Shown: positions 39,306 to 48,648 of the stretch, piece by piece
Position numbering within the stretch: position 1 is the stretch's first letter
How the letters are laid out: each line of letters begins with the position of its first letter
Assembly: GCA_016865505.2 (NCBI GenBank)
Contig: AP025252.1
Location: forward strand, 620,001-684,000
Direction: 5' to 3'
Origin: Bryobacterales bacterium F-183
GTDB lineage: Bacteria; Acidobacteriota; Terriglobia; Bryobacterales; Bryobacteraceae
DNA length: 64,000 bases
The notes under the pieces: model-generated
The model's database searches: none
What the model was told of the DNA's origin: nothing
The model's input: the letters and a program-made list of their open reading frames with translations, nothing else
Translations under genes and position numbers: made by a program

Positions 39306-41648
39306 ATGGCAGTGCTCCTAACCCTGGCGTTACCCGTCCTGCTTGTTGCCGCTGAGACCTCTGCGCCTCCGGACTTCGACAAGCAGGTAAAGCCGATCCT
39401 GGCCTCGCGCTGCGAACCCTGCCATCGCCCCGGCGGCAAACTCGTCGCGATGTCCACCATCGACGACGCTCGCAAGGCCGGCAATCGCATTGTGGACGCC
39501 ATCTCCGGTGATCCGCCGCGTATGCCCAAAGGCGGCAAGCCTCTGGCAGCCTCTGAGGTCGATGTCATTCGCAAGTGGGTCGCGTCAGAAGGCACCTGGT
39601 GGTCCTTGCGAGCCCTCCCCGCGCAGATCGACAAGTCCCAAACCATCGACACGTTCATCGCTGCCGGACTCGCCAAAGCCGGCATCACCGCCTCCCCCGA
39701 AGCCGACCGCCGTACCCTGATCCGCCGCCTGTACGTGGACCTGCACGGCATGCCGCCTACTCTAGCCGAGGTCGAAGCGTTTGTCGCCGATAAGGATCCG
39801 CAGGCCTATGAGAAGCTCGTCGATAAGCTGCTCGCCTCCCCGCGCTACGGTGAACGCTGGGCTCGCCACTGGCTCGATGTCGCGCATTACGGCGATTCCC
39901 ACGGCTACGACAAAGACAAGCCGCGCAACAACGCCTGGCCGTACCGCGATTGGGTGATCGACGCCTTCAACAGCGACAAGCCGTACAAGCGCTTCATCCA
40001 GGAACAGATCGCCGGCGACATCCTCTTCCCCGCCGATGCCAAAGCCCTAACCGCCACAGGCTTCCTCGCCGCCGGACCCTGGGACTTTGTCGGCCATGCC
40101 GAACTCAAAGAGGGCAGCACCGAAAAGGACAACACCCGCCTGCTCGACCGGGACGACATCGTGGCCCAGGTCATGTCGTCGTTCACCAGCATGACGGTGC
40201 ACTGCGCCCGCTGCCATGACCATAAGTTCGACCCCATCCCGCAGGAAGACTACTACAATCTGCAGGCAGTCTTTGCCGGTGTGGACCGCGCCGACAGGCC
40301 TTTTGATGAAGATCCGGCCGTCTTCGCCCAGCGTCGCGACCTCATGGAAAAGCGCCGCGAGGCGCAGTTGAAGCTACAGCCCTGGCTCGACAAAGTGGAG
40401 TTCGCCAAGTCGCCGGCAATCGACGCGCTCACCGACCGTATTCAGGACGGCAAGCTGCTCATGGTCCACATGGGTACGCCCAAAACTCCGGCCGAAGCTG
40501 AGGAAAAGAAGCGGCTACAGGATCGCGTCACGGCCGACACCGCCAAGCGTAAAGAACTCGTGGACGCACTCGTCGGCCAGTCGACGTACGACGCGATCTC
40601 CAAGTACGAAGCGGAAGCCAAGGCCATCGACGAGCAGATCGCCGCGCTGCCCAAGCCGCGTTTTGTCTACGCCCCCGCAGCGTACTTCCCCCGCATGGGC
40701 ACCTTCCGTCCGCCGCTCGAACCTCGCCCGGTGCACGTCCTGAACCGCGGCAGCGTGACGGCCCCCGGCAAGCTCGCGCACCCCGCCGCGTTACGCGTGG
40801 TCAACACCGTACCCTTCCCCAACCAGGGTGACCGTCGCGCCGCCCTCGCCGAATGGCTATCGAGCGACGCCAACATGCTCACCTGGCGATCCGTCGTCAA
40901 CCGCGTCTGGCATTACCACTTTGGTTCCGGCATCGTCGATTCCCCCAACGATTTTGGACGCATGGGCGGCAAGCCCTCGCACCCGGAACTTCTGGATTGG
41001 CTCGCCGTCTGGTTCCGTGACGATGCCCAGGGCTCGCTTAAAAAGCTCCACCGCCTCATCGTCACGAGCAAAGCGTACCGGCAGTCCTCGCAACATCGCG
41101 ACGACGCAGCCAAGATCGACGGCGACAACCGCCTGCTCTGGCGCATGAACCGTACGCGTCTCGATGCCGAATCCACTCGCGATGCCGTACTGCAAGCGGC
41201 TGGCGTCCTCGACCTCACCATGGGCGGACCCGCCGTCCGCATGTTCGCCTTCAAGGACGATCATTCCCCGGTCTACGACTACGCCAAGTTCGACCCCGCG
41301 ACACCGGGCGCCTATCGCCGCAGCATCTACCGTTTCACCGTACGCAGCGCGCCCGATCCGTTCATGGATCGCCTCGATTGTCCAGACCCCTCGGTGCTGA
41401 CCCCGGCGCGAACCACCACGCTCACCGCCGTACAAGCGCTTGTGATGTGGAATGACCCGTTCATGATCCGCATCGCCCGCGAACTCGCAAACGCTGCCAA
41501 AACGCCGGAAGAAGCCGTACGCCGCGTGCTGCTTCGCAATCCCACCGCGGAAGAGAAAACAGCCTTCGCCGCCTACACCCAACAGCACGGCCTCGAAAAC
41601 CTGTGCAGATTGTTGCTGAACACCAATGAGTTCCTCTTCGTTGATTAA
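39306..41648 (+). CDS. Short cytochrome c, DUF1549 and DUF1553 protein
   Basis: A 780-residue secreted protein. After a signal peptide the haem motif CEPCH is at residues 36-40 with GGKLVAMSTIDDARKAG, a small PSCyt-like domain. DUF1549 lies at about 115-320, again with the CARCHDHKFDPIP motif, and DUF1553 at about 520-760 (NMLTWRSVVNRVWHYHFG, DFGRMGGKPSHPELLDWLA). It lacks the beta-rich insert of the paralogue at 29487. A DUF1501 gene follows, overlapping by 23 bases. Its role is inferred only from the family's association with polymer-degrading loci. Confidence 0.88.
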   Translation: MAVLLTLALPVLLVAAETSAPPDFDKQVKPILASRCEPCHRPGGKLVAMSTIDDARKAGNRIVDAISGDPPRMPKGGKPLAASEVDVIRKWVASEGTWWSLRALPAQIDKSQTIDTFIAAGLAKAGITASPEADRRTLIRRLYVDLHGMPPTLAEVEAFVADKDPQAYEKLVDKLLASPRYGERWARHWLDVAHYGDSHGYDKDKPRNNAWPYRDWVIDAFNSDKPYKRFIQEQIAGDILFPADAKALTATGFLAAGPWDFVGHAELKEGSTEKDNTRLLDRDDIVAQVMSSFTSMTVHCARCHDHKFDPIPQEDYYNLQAVFAGVDRADRPFDEDPAVFAQRRDLMEKRREAQLKLQPWLDKVEFAKSPAIDALTDRIQDGKLLMVHMGTPKTPAEAEEKKRLQDRVTADTAKRKELVDALVGQSTYDAISKYEAEAKAIDEQIAALPKPRFVYAPAAYFPRMGTFRPPLEPRPVHVLNRGSVTAPGKLAHPAALRVVNTVPFPNQGDRRAALAEWLSSDANMLTWRSVVNRVWHYHFGSGIVDSPNDFGRMGGKPSHPELLDWLAVWFRDDAQGSLKKLHRLIVTSKAYRQSSQHRDDAAKIDGDNRLLWRMNRTRLDAESTRDAVLQAAGVLDLTMGGPAVRMFAFKDDHSPVYDYAKFDPATPGAYRRSIYRFTVRSAPDPFMDRLDCPDPSVLTPARTTTLTAVQALVMWNDPFMIRIARELANAAKTPEEAVRRVLLRNPTAEEKTAFAAYTQQHGLENLCRLLLNTNEFLFVD

Positions 41649-43026
41649 GGCGGCCAGCCGCAGAGACTTTCTGTTCACCTACGGCGGTGGACTCGGCGGC
41701 ATCGCGCTCGCCAGTATGCTGCAGGGCCAAACCGCGCCAAAGGCCAAAGCCAAGCGCGTCGTACAGCTTTTTATGTCCGGCGCCGCCTCGCAGTGCGACA
41801 CCTTCGACTACAAACCGCTGCTCATCCAGAAGGCCGGCCAAAAATGGGACCCGGGTGAGAAGGTGGAACTCTTCCAATCGAACCCCGGCGTTGTGATGCC
41901 CTGCCCTTGGGACTGGAAGCAGTACGGCAAGAGCGGCAAGTGGGTCAGCAGTCTCTTCCCGCATCAGGCCCAATGCGTGGACGACATGGCCTTCGTACAT
42001 TCGGTGATGGCCAAGTCCAACGTACACGGCCCTGCCACCTTCATGCAGAACACCGGCTTCATCCTGCCGGGGTTCCCCAGCGCCGGAGCCTGGGTATCGT
42101 ACGCGATGGGCAGCCTCAATGAGAACCTGCCGGTATTCGTCGTCCTGCCGGACCCTCGCGGCGTACCTCCCAACGGTCCGGCCAACTGGTCCAACGGATT
42201 TCTGCCAGCCGCCCACCAAGCGATGGTCATCCAGCCCAGTTCCCCATCGCCCATTCACGACCTCCACGCGCCCAAAGACAGCGGCTTCATCACAGAAGCC
42301 AGCGAGAAGGACGGCCTGGCGCTGCTCCGCCAGATGAACCGCAATCATCAGCAGGCTCGCGAAGGTGATTCGCGTCTCGAAGCCCGCATCGCATCGTACG
42401 AGATGGCCGCGCGACTCCAGCTATCCGCGCCCGAAGTACTGGACATTCGCAACGAATCCGACGCCACCAAAAAGCTCTACGGCCTCGACCGCGACATCAC
42501 CGCCGACCTGGGCCGCCGCTGCCTCATCGCGCGACGCCTGCTCGAACGCGGCGTACGCTTCGTCCAAATCTGGAGCGGCGCCGACAACGGCTTCCCCCGC
42601 CGCAATTGGGACAGCCACGAGAACCTGCTCAAAGATCATGGCGACATGGGTACCGCGCTTGACCAGCCCGTCGCCGCCCTGCTCAAGGACCTCAAAGCCC
42701 GAGGCCTGCTCGACGACACCATCGTCCACTGGACCACCGAATTCGGCCGTATGCCCTGCAGCCAGGGCAGCAAGGGTCGCGATCATAATCCGTCGGGCTT
42801 CACGCAATGGCTCGCAGGAGGCGGCATCAAAGGCGGAGTGTCGTACGGCGCCACCGACGAATGGTCGTACAAGGCGGTGGAAAAACCGGTCTACTGCTAC
42901 GACATCCACGCCACCATGCTGCACCTGCTCGGCATCGACCATCGCAAATTGACCTATCGCAACAACGGAATCGACCGTCGCCTCACGGACGTACACGGCG
43001 AGGTCATACCAGAGCTGTTAGCCTAG
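41626..43026 (+). CDS. DUF1501 exported protein, second copy
   Basis: A 466-residue DUF1501 protein with a Tat-type leader (SRRDFLFTYGGGLGGIALASML). Matches to the paralogue at 28141 include VVQLFMSGAASQCDTFDYKPLL, VHWTTEFGRMPCSQGSKGRDHN and YDIHATMLHLLGIDHRKLTYR. As in the other copy, the fold is that of the sulfatase superfamily without the CxPxR signature. It is coupled to the gene before it by a 23-base overlap, and starts at the ATG inside that gene's end. Confidence 0.88.
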   Translation: MSSSSLIKAASRRDFLFTYGGGLGGIALASMLQGQTAPKAKAKRVVQLFMSGAASQCDTFDYKPLLIQKAGQKWDPGEKVELFQSNPGVVMPCPWDWKQYGKSGKWVSSLFPHQAQCVDDMAFVHSVMAKSNVHGPATFMQNTGFILPGFPSAGAWVSYAMGSLNENLPVFVVLPDPRGVPPNGPANWSNGFLPAAHQAMVIQPSSPSPIHDLHAPKDSGFITEASEKDGLALLRQMNRNHQQAREGDSRLEARIASYEMAARLQLSAPEVLDIRNESDATKKLYGLDRDITADLGRRCLIARRLLERGVRFVQIWSGADNGFPRRNWDSHENLLKDHGDMGTALDQPVAALLKDLKARGLLDDTIVHWTTEFGRMPCSQGSKGRDHNPSGFTQWLAGGGIKGGVSYGATDEWSYKAVEKPVYCYDIHATMLHLLGIDHRKLTYRNNGIDRRLTDVHGEVIPELLA

Positions 43027-43127
43027 CGGCCCAAAAGACGCCGACAGACTTTTTTCAACTTTTTTGCCAATGTTCCAAAAGTTTCCTCGCCTGATTCTTG
43101 TAGAAAGGTCAAACAAGGAAACACACA

Positions 43128-43616
43128 ATGGCATCTTCCGATTACCTACTTAAGATCAATGGCATCGACGGCGAGTCGAGCCAAAAAGGCCACGAAAAGT
43201 GGATGGAACTGCAAAGCTGGAGCTGGGGTGAAACCAACTCCGGTTCGTCGGGCACCGGTTCGGGCGCCGGCGCCGGCAAAGTCTCCATGCAGGATTTCAG
43301 CTTTGTCATCAGCTACGGCATCAGTTCGCCCAAGCTCTTCCTGGCTTGCGCCTCCGGCGAGCACATCAAGGACGCTGAACTCCACATCCGCAAGGCCGGC
43401 GGCGATCAGCAGGTCTTCGTCACCTGGAAGTTCTATGACGTACTCATCTCCTCGTACAACACCAGCGGATCAGGCCATGGCGCCCCCCTCCCGACGGACT
43501 CGGTGTCGTTCAACTTCACCAAGATCGAGATGGAGTACAAGCCGCAGAAGCCAGATGGTACTCTCGGCGCTGGCATCAAGACTGGCTACGACATCAAGAA
43601 GGGCCAGAAGGTCTAG
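43128..43616 (+). CDS. hcp: Hcp-family protein, copy 1
   Basis: A 162-residue protein of the Hcp1 family, whose members form the hexameric tube of type VI secretion systems. Visible hallmarks are the start DYLLKINGIDGESSQKGH, the tryptophan-rich MELQSWSWGE, the glycine-rich loop SGTGSGAGAGKVSMQDF and the C-terminal FNFTKIEMEYKPQ. No other type VI gene is in this window, so export cannot be concluded. The leader TAGAAAGGTCAAACAAGGAAAC directly before the start is almost the same as in copy 2. A terminator follows. Confidence 0.9.
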   Translation: MASSDYLLKINGIDGESSQKGHEKWMELQSWSWGETNSGSSGTGSGAGAGKVSMQDFSFVISYGISSPKLFLACASGEHIKDAELHIRKAGGDQQVFVTWKFYDVLISSYNTSGSGHGAPLPTDSVSFNFTKIEMEYKPQKPDGTLGAGIKTGYDIKKGQKV

Positions 43617-43648
43617 TTTTTCTCCTCACCCACCGTCATTTCTCCCAC

Positions 43649-43692
43649 AGGCCGCTTCACGAGAGGATGCTGGAGGCGGCCTTCTTTTCTTG
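43649..43692 (+). terminator. Terminator after hcp copy 1
   Basis: The arms AGGCCGC (43649-43655) and GCGGCCT (43676-43682) pair and are followed by TCTTTTCTTG. It separates the transcripts of the two hcp copies. Confidence 0.75.
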
Positions 43693-43736
43693 GGCTTGCT
43701 GAAATCTGAGAGTTTGTTGATTTTTCTTGAACCGGT

Positions 43737-43766
43737 TTGCGGTACTTTGCCGCTAGACAGTATAGA
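43737..43766 (+). promoter_or_regulatory. Candidate promoter of hcp copy 2
   Basis: A -35-like box TTGCGG (43737-43742) and a -10 box TATAGA (43761-43766) are 18 bases apart. The start codon is 25 bases beyond the -10, with AAGGAAAA as ribosome-binding site. Confidence 0.5.
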
Positions 43767-43790
43767 AAGGTTCAAACAAGGAAAACTCAA

Positions 43791-44279
43791 ATGGCTTCTT
43801 CAGATTATTTGCTCAAGATTGACACGATCGACGGTGAGTCGAGCCAGAAAGGCCACGAAAAGTGGATGGAATTGCAGAGCTGGAGCTGGGGCGAATCCAA
43901 CTCCGGTTCGTCGGGCACCGGTTCGGGCGCAGGCTCCGGCAAGGTGTCGATGCAGGACTTCCACTTCGTCATCAGCTACGGCATCAGCTCGCCCAAGCTG
44001 TTCCTGGCTTGCGCCGCCGGTCAGCACATCCCGAGCGCGGAACTCCACATCCGCAAGGCCGGTGGTGACCAGCAGGTGTTCGTGACCTGGAAGTTCAGCG
44101 ACATTCTGATCTCCAGCTACCAGACCGGTGGCCACGGCGGCAGCGATGTCCTCCCCACCGATCAGGTGTCGTTCAACTTCACCAAGATCGAAATGGAATA
44201 CAAGCCGCAGAAGGCGGATGGTACCCTCGGCGCGGGCATCAAGGCCGGCTACGACATCAAGAAGGGCCAGAAGGTCTAA
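43791..44279 (+). CDS. hcp: Hcp-family protein, copy 2
   Basis: A second 162-residue Hcp protein, the same length and closely similar throughout to copy 1; the first eight residues are identical (MASSDYLL) and the C-terminal 20 nearly so. The differences lie mostly in one loop (SSYQTGGHGGSDVLP in place of SSYNTSGSGHGAPLP). An upstream in-frame ATG at 43737 lies before the promoter and is unlikely to be used. The separate promoter and terminator suggest it can be expressed independently. Two adjacent copies point to recent duplication. Confidence 0.9.
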   Translation: MASSDYLLKIDTIDGESSQKGHEKWMELQSWSWGESNSGSSGTGSGAGSGKVSMQDFHFVISYGISSPKLFLACAAGQHIPSAELHIRKAGGDQQVFVTWKFSDILISSYQTGGHGGSDVLPTDQVSFNFTKIEMEYKPQKADGTLGAGIKAGYDIKKGQKV

Positions 44280-44297
44280 CTTCAGGCCGGAAGGCAC

Positions 44298-44351
44298 AAA
44301 GGCCGCTTCCTCGGGGCTCAGACTCCCCGGGAAGCGGCCTTTCCCTTTTTT
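44298..44351 (+). terminator. Strong terminator after hcp copy 2
   Basis: A stem of about 13 base pairs (AAAGGCCGCTTCC with GGAAGCGGCCTTT) plus an inner GGGG/CCCC pairing is followed by CCCTTTTTT. It also lies just beyond the stop codon of the converging lipA and may serve both strands. Confidence 0.85.
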
Positions 44352-44359
44352 ATCGATTC

Positions 44360-45256
44360 CTATTTCGCAGCAGCAGTGGCACCGGCCGGCGATCCATGAT
44401 CCGCCGCATGGTACGAACTGCGCACCAGCGGGCCAGACTCGACATGCTGGAACCCCATCCCCATGCCGATCCGCTTGAACTCGGCGAACTCGCCTACAGT
44501 CACATAGCGATGAATCGGCAGATGCATCGGCGACGGCCGCAGATACTGCCCCAAGGTCAGGACGTCGACGTTGTGGTCGCGCATCGCCCGCATCGTCTCC
44601 ACCACTTCCTCGTTGCTTTCGCCCAGCCCCAGCATCAGGCCGCTCTTGGTCGGGATGTCCGGCCGGTACGACTTCGCGTACGCGAGCATCTCTAACGACC
44701 GTTCAAACCGCGCCCCCAACCGTACCTGGCGATACAACCTCGGCACCGTCTCTGTATTGTGATTCAGCACCTCGGGGCTCGCATCAAGCACCATCGCCAT
44801 CGCATCGCGCGACCCTTGAAAGTCCGGCACCAGTACCTCAACGCCGCATCCCGGAACCTGTTCGTGAATCGCACGGATGGTCATCGCGAACAACTCCGCG
44901 CCGCCATCGCGCCGATCGTCACGGTTCACACTGGTGATCACCGCAAAGCGCAAACCCAAGGACTTCACCGCCTGCGCGACACGCGCCGGTTCGTCGTAGT
45001 CCACCTCGAGTGGTACGCCCTTTTGCACCGCGCAGAACCCGCAACGCCGCGTACAGACATTGCCCAGAATCATAAACGTCGCCGTACGCTGATTCCAGCA
45101 TTCGCCGATGTTCGGACAAGCCGCACTCTCGCAGACCGTGTGAAGGTTCAGGTCCTTCACCAAAGCCTTCAGATCCCGGTAGCTTTCGCCAACCGGAGCA
45201 GGCGCCTTCAACCAATCGGGGCGCGCCTTTGACTTAGGTTCGAGTTGTACCAGCAC
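44360..45256 (-). CDS. lipA: Lipoyl synthase
   Basis: A 298-residue radical-SAM enzyme that inserts two sulfur atoms into protein-bound octanoate to form lipoate. The auxiliary cluster cysteines CESAACPNIGEC are at 42, 47 and 53, and the radical-SAM motif CTRRCGFC at 68, 72 and 75. The C-terminal serine ligand motif is VRSSYHA. The start is a GTG, preceded after only 6-9 bases by TAGTAT/TATAGA, so the transcript may be almost leaderless. It diverges from recA with a 124-base gap. No lipB was seen in the window. Confidence 0.95.
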   Translation of the reverse strand: MLVQLEPKSKARPDWLKAPAPVGESYRDLKALVKDLNLHTVCESAACPNIGECWNQRTATFMILGNVCTRRCGFCAVQKGVPLEVDYDEPARVAQAVKSLGLRFAVITSVNRDDRRDGGAELFAMTIRAIHEQVPGCGVEVLVPDFQGSRDAMAMVLDASPEVLNHNTETVPRLYRQVRLGARFERSLEMLAYAKSYRPDIPTKSGLMLGLGESNEEVVETMRAMRDHNVDVLTLGQYLRPSPMHLPIHRYVTVGEFAEFKRIGMGMGFQHVESGPLVRSSYHAADHGSPAGATAAAK

Positions 45257-45380
45257 TCTACTTCTATACTAGCCCCCCGAAACGCCGCAGCCTGCTTTGC
45301 TGTTTCTTCTCCACACATTTGCGCCCCACTACCCACACGGGACCCGGAGACAAACCGGCCGCAAACTCCACTAATCCTGC

Positions 45381-46460
45381 ATGGACTCTTTGCGCCCCGG
45401 CAATCACAAACAACACTTGCAGTCCGCCGTTTCCAGCTTGGAAAAGCAGTTCGGGCGCGGCTCCATCCAGTTGCTCGGCTCGCGCCAGGCGCAGCCTGTA
45501 TCGGTGATCTCGACAGGCTCCATCGCCATCGACACCGCACTCGGCGTTGGCGGCCTCCCTCGCGGCCGCGTCATCGAGATCTTTGGACCCGAATCCTCCG
45601 GCAAAACCACCATCGCACTACAGGCCGTCGCACAGACCCAGCGTATGGGAGGCACCGCCGCCTTCATCGATGCCGAACACGCGCTCGACCCCACCTATGC
45701 CACCAAACTCGGCGTCAACATCGACGAACTGCTGGTCGCGCAGCCGGACCACGGCGAACAGGCCCTGGACATCGCCGCAGCGCTCGTACAGCAAGGCTCC
45801 GTCGACATCATCGTCGTGGACTCGGTAGCCGCCCTCGTCCCCCGCGCCGAACTCGAAGGCGAGATGGGCGATTCGCACGTCGGCCTGCACGCCCGCCTCA
45901 TGTCGCAGGCACTGCGCAAAATCACCGGCCTCACGTCGCGCAACAACACCACCCTCATCTTCATTAATCAGATCCGCGAAAAGATCGGCGTGATGTTCGG
46001 CAGCCCGGAAACCACAACCGGCGGCCGCGCCTTGAAGTTCTTCGCCTCTGTACGCCTCGACATCCGCCGCATCGGTGCGATCAAGGATGGCGACACGGTC
46101 ATCGGCAATCGTACCAAGGTCAAAGTGGTGAAGAACAAAGTAGCGCCGCCGTTCCGCGAAGTGGAGTTCGACATCCTGTACGGCGAAGGCGTCAGCCGCG
46201 AACTCGACCTCATCGACACGGCAGTAGCGCAAGGAATCATCGAGAAAAGCGGCTCCTGGTTCTCTTTCAACGGGGAACGCCTGGGCCAGGGCCGCGACAA
46301 CGTACGTTTGATCTTGAAAGATCGTCCCGAACTCTTCGCCGCTATCGATACCAAACTCCGCGCAGCGTTCACGGCCCCTGATGCACAGGCGCAGCGGCGG
46401 CCCAACGAGACAGAAACCCGCCAATTACCCCCGCTTTTGAGCCGCGCTCACTCCGCATAA
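45381..46460 (+). CDS. recA: DNA recombinase RecA
   Basis: A 359-residue RecA. The Walker A motif GPESSGKT is at residues 69-76, [20 protein letters not shown] covers Walker B and the region before loop 1, and [24 protein letters not shown] spans loop 2. It forms filaments on single-stranded DNA for repair and triggers LexA cleavage in organisms with an SOS response. I could not identify a LexA box in the 124 bases upstream. The C-terminal tail is short, basic and glutamine-rich rather than the acidic tail of E. coli. A hairpin (GAGCCGC/GCGGCTC, 46439-46467) overlaps the stop codon. Confidence 0.97.
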   Translation: MDSLRPGNHKQHLQSAVSSLEKQFGRGSIQLLGSRQAQPVSVISTGSIAIDTALGVGGLPRGRVIEIFGPESSGKTTIALQAVAQTQRMGGTAAFIDAEHALDPTYATKLGVNIDELLVAQPDHGEQALDIAAALVQQGSVDIIVVDSVAALVPRAELEGEMGDSHVGLHARLMSQALRKITGLTSRNNTTLIFINQIREKIGVMFGSPETTTGGRALKFFASVRLDIRRIGAIKDGDTVIGNRTKVKVVKNKVAPPFREVEFDILYGEGVSRELDLIDTAVAQGIIEKSGSWFSFNGERLGQGRDNVRLILKDRPELFAAIDTKLRAAFTAPDAQAQRRPNETETRQLPPLLSRAHSA

Positions 46461-46587
46461 GCGGCTCATCCTCCACGAAACCCCACAAAATCGCGGGTTT
46501 GCCGTGTATTTTCGGTGGAAAAGCCCGTAAAATGGCCCTCTGGCCCCTTTACATCCCCTCTACCTTCGCATATGATGAAAGAGCAAA

Positions 46588-46612
46588 ACCGGTCAAAAAT
46601 GTTTTAGCCGGT
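46588..46612 (+). other. Hairpin in the leader of the HU gene
   Basis: ACCGGTCAAAA and TTTTAGCCGGT can pair around a 3-base loop with one mismatch, about 85 bases before the HU start codon. It could be a regulatory or stabilising structure, or an operator. No direct evidence separates these. Confidence 0.4.
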
Positions 46613-46694
46613 CGGATATGCCTGGAAGACGTTTCCAGTTGCGGACCGGCGTGGCGGATCACCGGTTGTACTCAAGGGAGATCAGCAAAAATTT

Positions 46695-47033
46695 ATGGCA
46701 GCAGCAGCTCCGAAGATGACTCAGTCGTCCCTGATCAAGGATCTGGCGGCGGCTTCCGGCGTGTCGAACAAGGTCGCCAAGGAAATGATCACGACTTTCG
46801 TCGACATGATCCTGAAGGAGACCAAGAAGAACGGCCAGGCGGTTGTTCCCGGTCTCGGTAAGCTTGTCCGCGTGGAGCGCAAGGCTCGCACCGGCCGCAA
46901 CCCCGCCACCGGCGCCGCGATCAAGATCCCGGCCAAGAAGGTCGTCAAGTTCCGTATCGCCAAGGCCGTCAAGGACGCAATCGTTCCGCCCAAGGCAGCC
47001 GCGGCCACCAAGACCGCAGCCAAGAAGAAGTAG
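46695..47033 (+). CDS. HU/IHF-family DNA-binding protein
   Basis: A 112-residue nucleoid protein. The HU fold appears in LIKDLAAASGVSNKVAKEMITTFVDMI, the beta arm region PGLGKLVRVERKARTGRNPATG and VKFRIAKAVKDAI. The arm motif RNPATGAAIKIPAKK is typical and includes the proline that kinks DNA. HU normally ends near residue 95; here a 15-residue alanine/lysine tail (KAAAATKTAAKKK) follows, as in some long-tailed HU proteins. The predicted start has AGGGAGA upstream. It dimerises and bends DNA. A terminator follows. Confidence 0.93.
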   Translation: MAAAAPKMTQSSLIKDLAAASGVSNKVAKEMITTFVDMILKETKKNGQAVVPGLGKLVRVERKARTGRNPATGAAIKIPAKKVVKFRIAKAVKDAIVPPKAAAATKTAAKKK

Positions 47034-47144
47034 TTTTTTCGCTTCTTCCTTCTCCGTTCCTAGTGTTTTTTCTGCAGGCGGCGGTTCGCAAGAGTTGCCG
47101 CCTGTGTAGTCCTCCAACTGTCCGTACGATCCTCCAAACTTTAA

Positions 47145-47182
47145 AACCCCGCGGCCCTTATAGGCGGCGGGGTTCTTGTTTT
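47145..47182 (+). terminator. Terminator downstream of the HU gene
   Basis: AACCCCGC (47145-47152) and GCGGGGTT (47167-47174) form an 8-base-pair stem followed by CTTGTTTT. A separate hairpin at about 47074-47106 (CAGGCGGC/GCCGCCTG) lacks a T run. Confidence 0.75.
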
Positions 47183-47244
47183 ATTGGATGATGAAAAGTT
47201 CCGATGACGAGGCCCGCCAAAATTGCTGGCAGCCGCGCTGAAGC

Positions 47245-47424
47245 CTAAGCCTGCTTCTTTTCGTCGGTGGCGGGTGTGGCATCGTCGCCCTTGAGCGACG
47301 CCTTAAAGTTACGGATGCCTTCACCCAAACCCTTGGCGACTTCCGGGATCTTCTTGCCGCCAAACAACAGCAGCGCCACCGCGAGAATGGCCAGAATTTC
47401 CCAGGGCCCGAAGTTTCTCAGCAT
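47245..47424 (-). CDS. tatA: Twin-arginine translocase subunit TatA/E
   Basis: A 59-residue protein with the start ATG at 47424, preceded by AAAGGAGG. The hydrophobic helix with [21 protein letters not shown] is the TatA hallmark, including the FG hinge before the amphipathic helix ([16 protein letters not shown]), then a short polar tail. TatA forms the Tat pore that exports folded proteins such as the Tat-signal proteins in this window. An upstream in-frame start at 47463 adds 13 residues that do not fit. Confidence 0.93.
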   Translation of the reverse strand: MLRNFGPWEILAILAVALLLFGGKKIPEVAKGLGEGIRNFKASLKGDDATPATDEKKQA

Positions 47425-47637
47425 TTGGCCTCCTTTACTACTCTTCATTGTAGGGACGTTCAAAAACCGCAGTCAAGCGCCACCGGTTCACAGCAAATCC
47501 TGAAAACTTTGCCGTTTCACCACAAACGCTTGCGCGAATCGGCGTACAGCCAGTCCAAACCGCCCGTCTAGCATGTTCGCAGAGTGAGGCTCCAGAGCCC
47601 GCTCCACCAGTTTGCCGAATCACGAGGAACCGCAACC

Positions 47638-48648
47638 ATGCTAGCCACGCCCACTGGCGTCACCATGAACCGCCCCCATGCCCGCGGGCTAGGAGGAGAG
47701 AGCACGCTGCACGTGTGCGTCATGATCTCCAACCCCATCCGCTACTACTCGCGGTACGAACTCCTGCAGGCGTTCCGCGCGCAAACCGGTGGACCCCACA
47801 TCGAACTTTGGATCGTCGAAGTCGCCTATGGCGATCGTCCGTTTCAGCTCGAAGAGAACCCGCGGCACCTCCGCCTCCGCTCCCCGCATGAGCTTTGGCA
47901 CAAAGAAAACGCCCTCAACCTGCTCTTCCAGTACGTTCTGCAGTCGTTCCCCGATGCCGGCTACTTCGCCTGGGTCGATGCCGACGTCGCCTTCGCCCGC
48001 GCGGATTGGGCGTACGAAACACTGCAGCAGTTGCAGCACTACGACGTCGTGCAGATGTTCACCCACGCCATGGACTTGAACCCCAAGCACGTCCCCTGCG
48101 TGAACCCCAAGGTACACACCAGCTTTGTGTGGGCGTACTACAACGACCCCACCTTCCACGCCACGGACAAGCGTTTTGGGTACTCCAGCAGCGGCCACCC
48201 CGGCTTTGCCTGGGCCGCGCGACGTACCGCCATCGACACCATGGGAGGCCTCATCGACTTCGCCATCATCGGAGGCGCAGACCGTCACATGGCCTGCGGC
48301 CTCATCGGAACGATTGAGAAATCCGGCCCGTACCACAAAGCCTCGCTGGACTCGTTGAGTCCCGTCTTCCGCGAAAAGCTGTACATCTGGCAGGACCGAG
48401 CATTACGGCTCAACAAGAACATCGGGTACGTAGACGGCTTGATCACCCACTCCTGGCACGGCAAGAAGAAGGACCGCCGCTACGGCAACCGCTGGAAGAT
48501 CTATCTCGAAAACGAGTACAACCCTCTGCGCGATCTCCGCACCGACGCCCAAGGCCTGCTGCTGCTCGATGAAAAGCGCCACAAACTCCGCGACGATCTC
48601 CGCTGCTACCTCCGGGCCCGCGACGAAGACTCGATCGACGAGGCTTAG
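47638..48648 (+). CDS. Glycosyltransferase-like protein of unknown function
   Basis: A 336-residue cytoplasmic protein. The pattern [21 protein letters not shown] at the start, [29 protein letters not shown] with a DxD-like DAD, and the later [14 protein letters not shown] suggest a GT-A-type glycosyltransferase fold. The acceptor and donor are unknown. The start is uncertain: the ATG at 47638 has GAGG ten bases upstream, and further ATG codons at 47584 and 47665 are in frame. The stop overlaps the convergent mtnA by four bases. Confidence 0.6.
   Translation: MLATPTGVTMNRPHARGLGGESTLHVCVMISNPIRYYSRYELLQAFRAQTGGPHIELWIVEVAYGDRPFQLEENPRHLRLRSPHELWHKENALNLLFQYVLQSFPDAGYFAWVDADVAFARADWAYETLQQLQHYDVVQMFTHAMDLNPKHVPCVNPKVHTSFVWAYYNDPTFHATDKRFGYSSSGHPGFAWAARRTAIDTMGGLIDFAIIGGADRHMACGLIGTIEKSGPYHKASLDSLSPVFREKLYIWQDRALRLNKNIGYVDGLITHSWHGKKKDRRYGNRWKIYLENEYNPLRDLRTDAQGLLLLDEKRHKLRDDLRCYLRARDEDSIDEA

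Noticed and set aside
43128-44279. Type VI secretion cluster
   Set aside because: Only hcp genes are present; no TssB/C, VgrG, ClpV or baseplate gene lies within the window.
45257-45380. LexA operator before recA
   Set aside because: No palindrome fitting a known LexA box was clear; the binding site in this group may differ.
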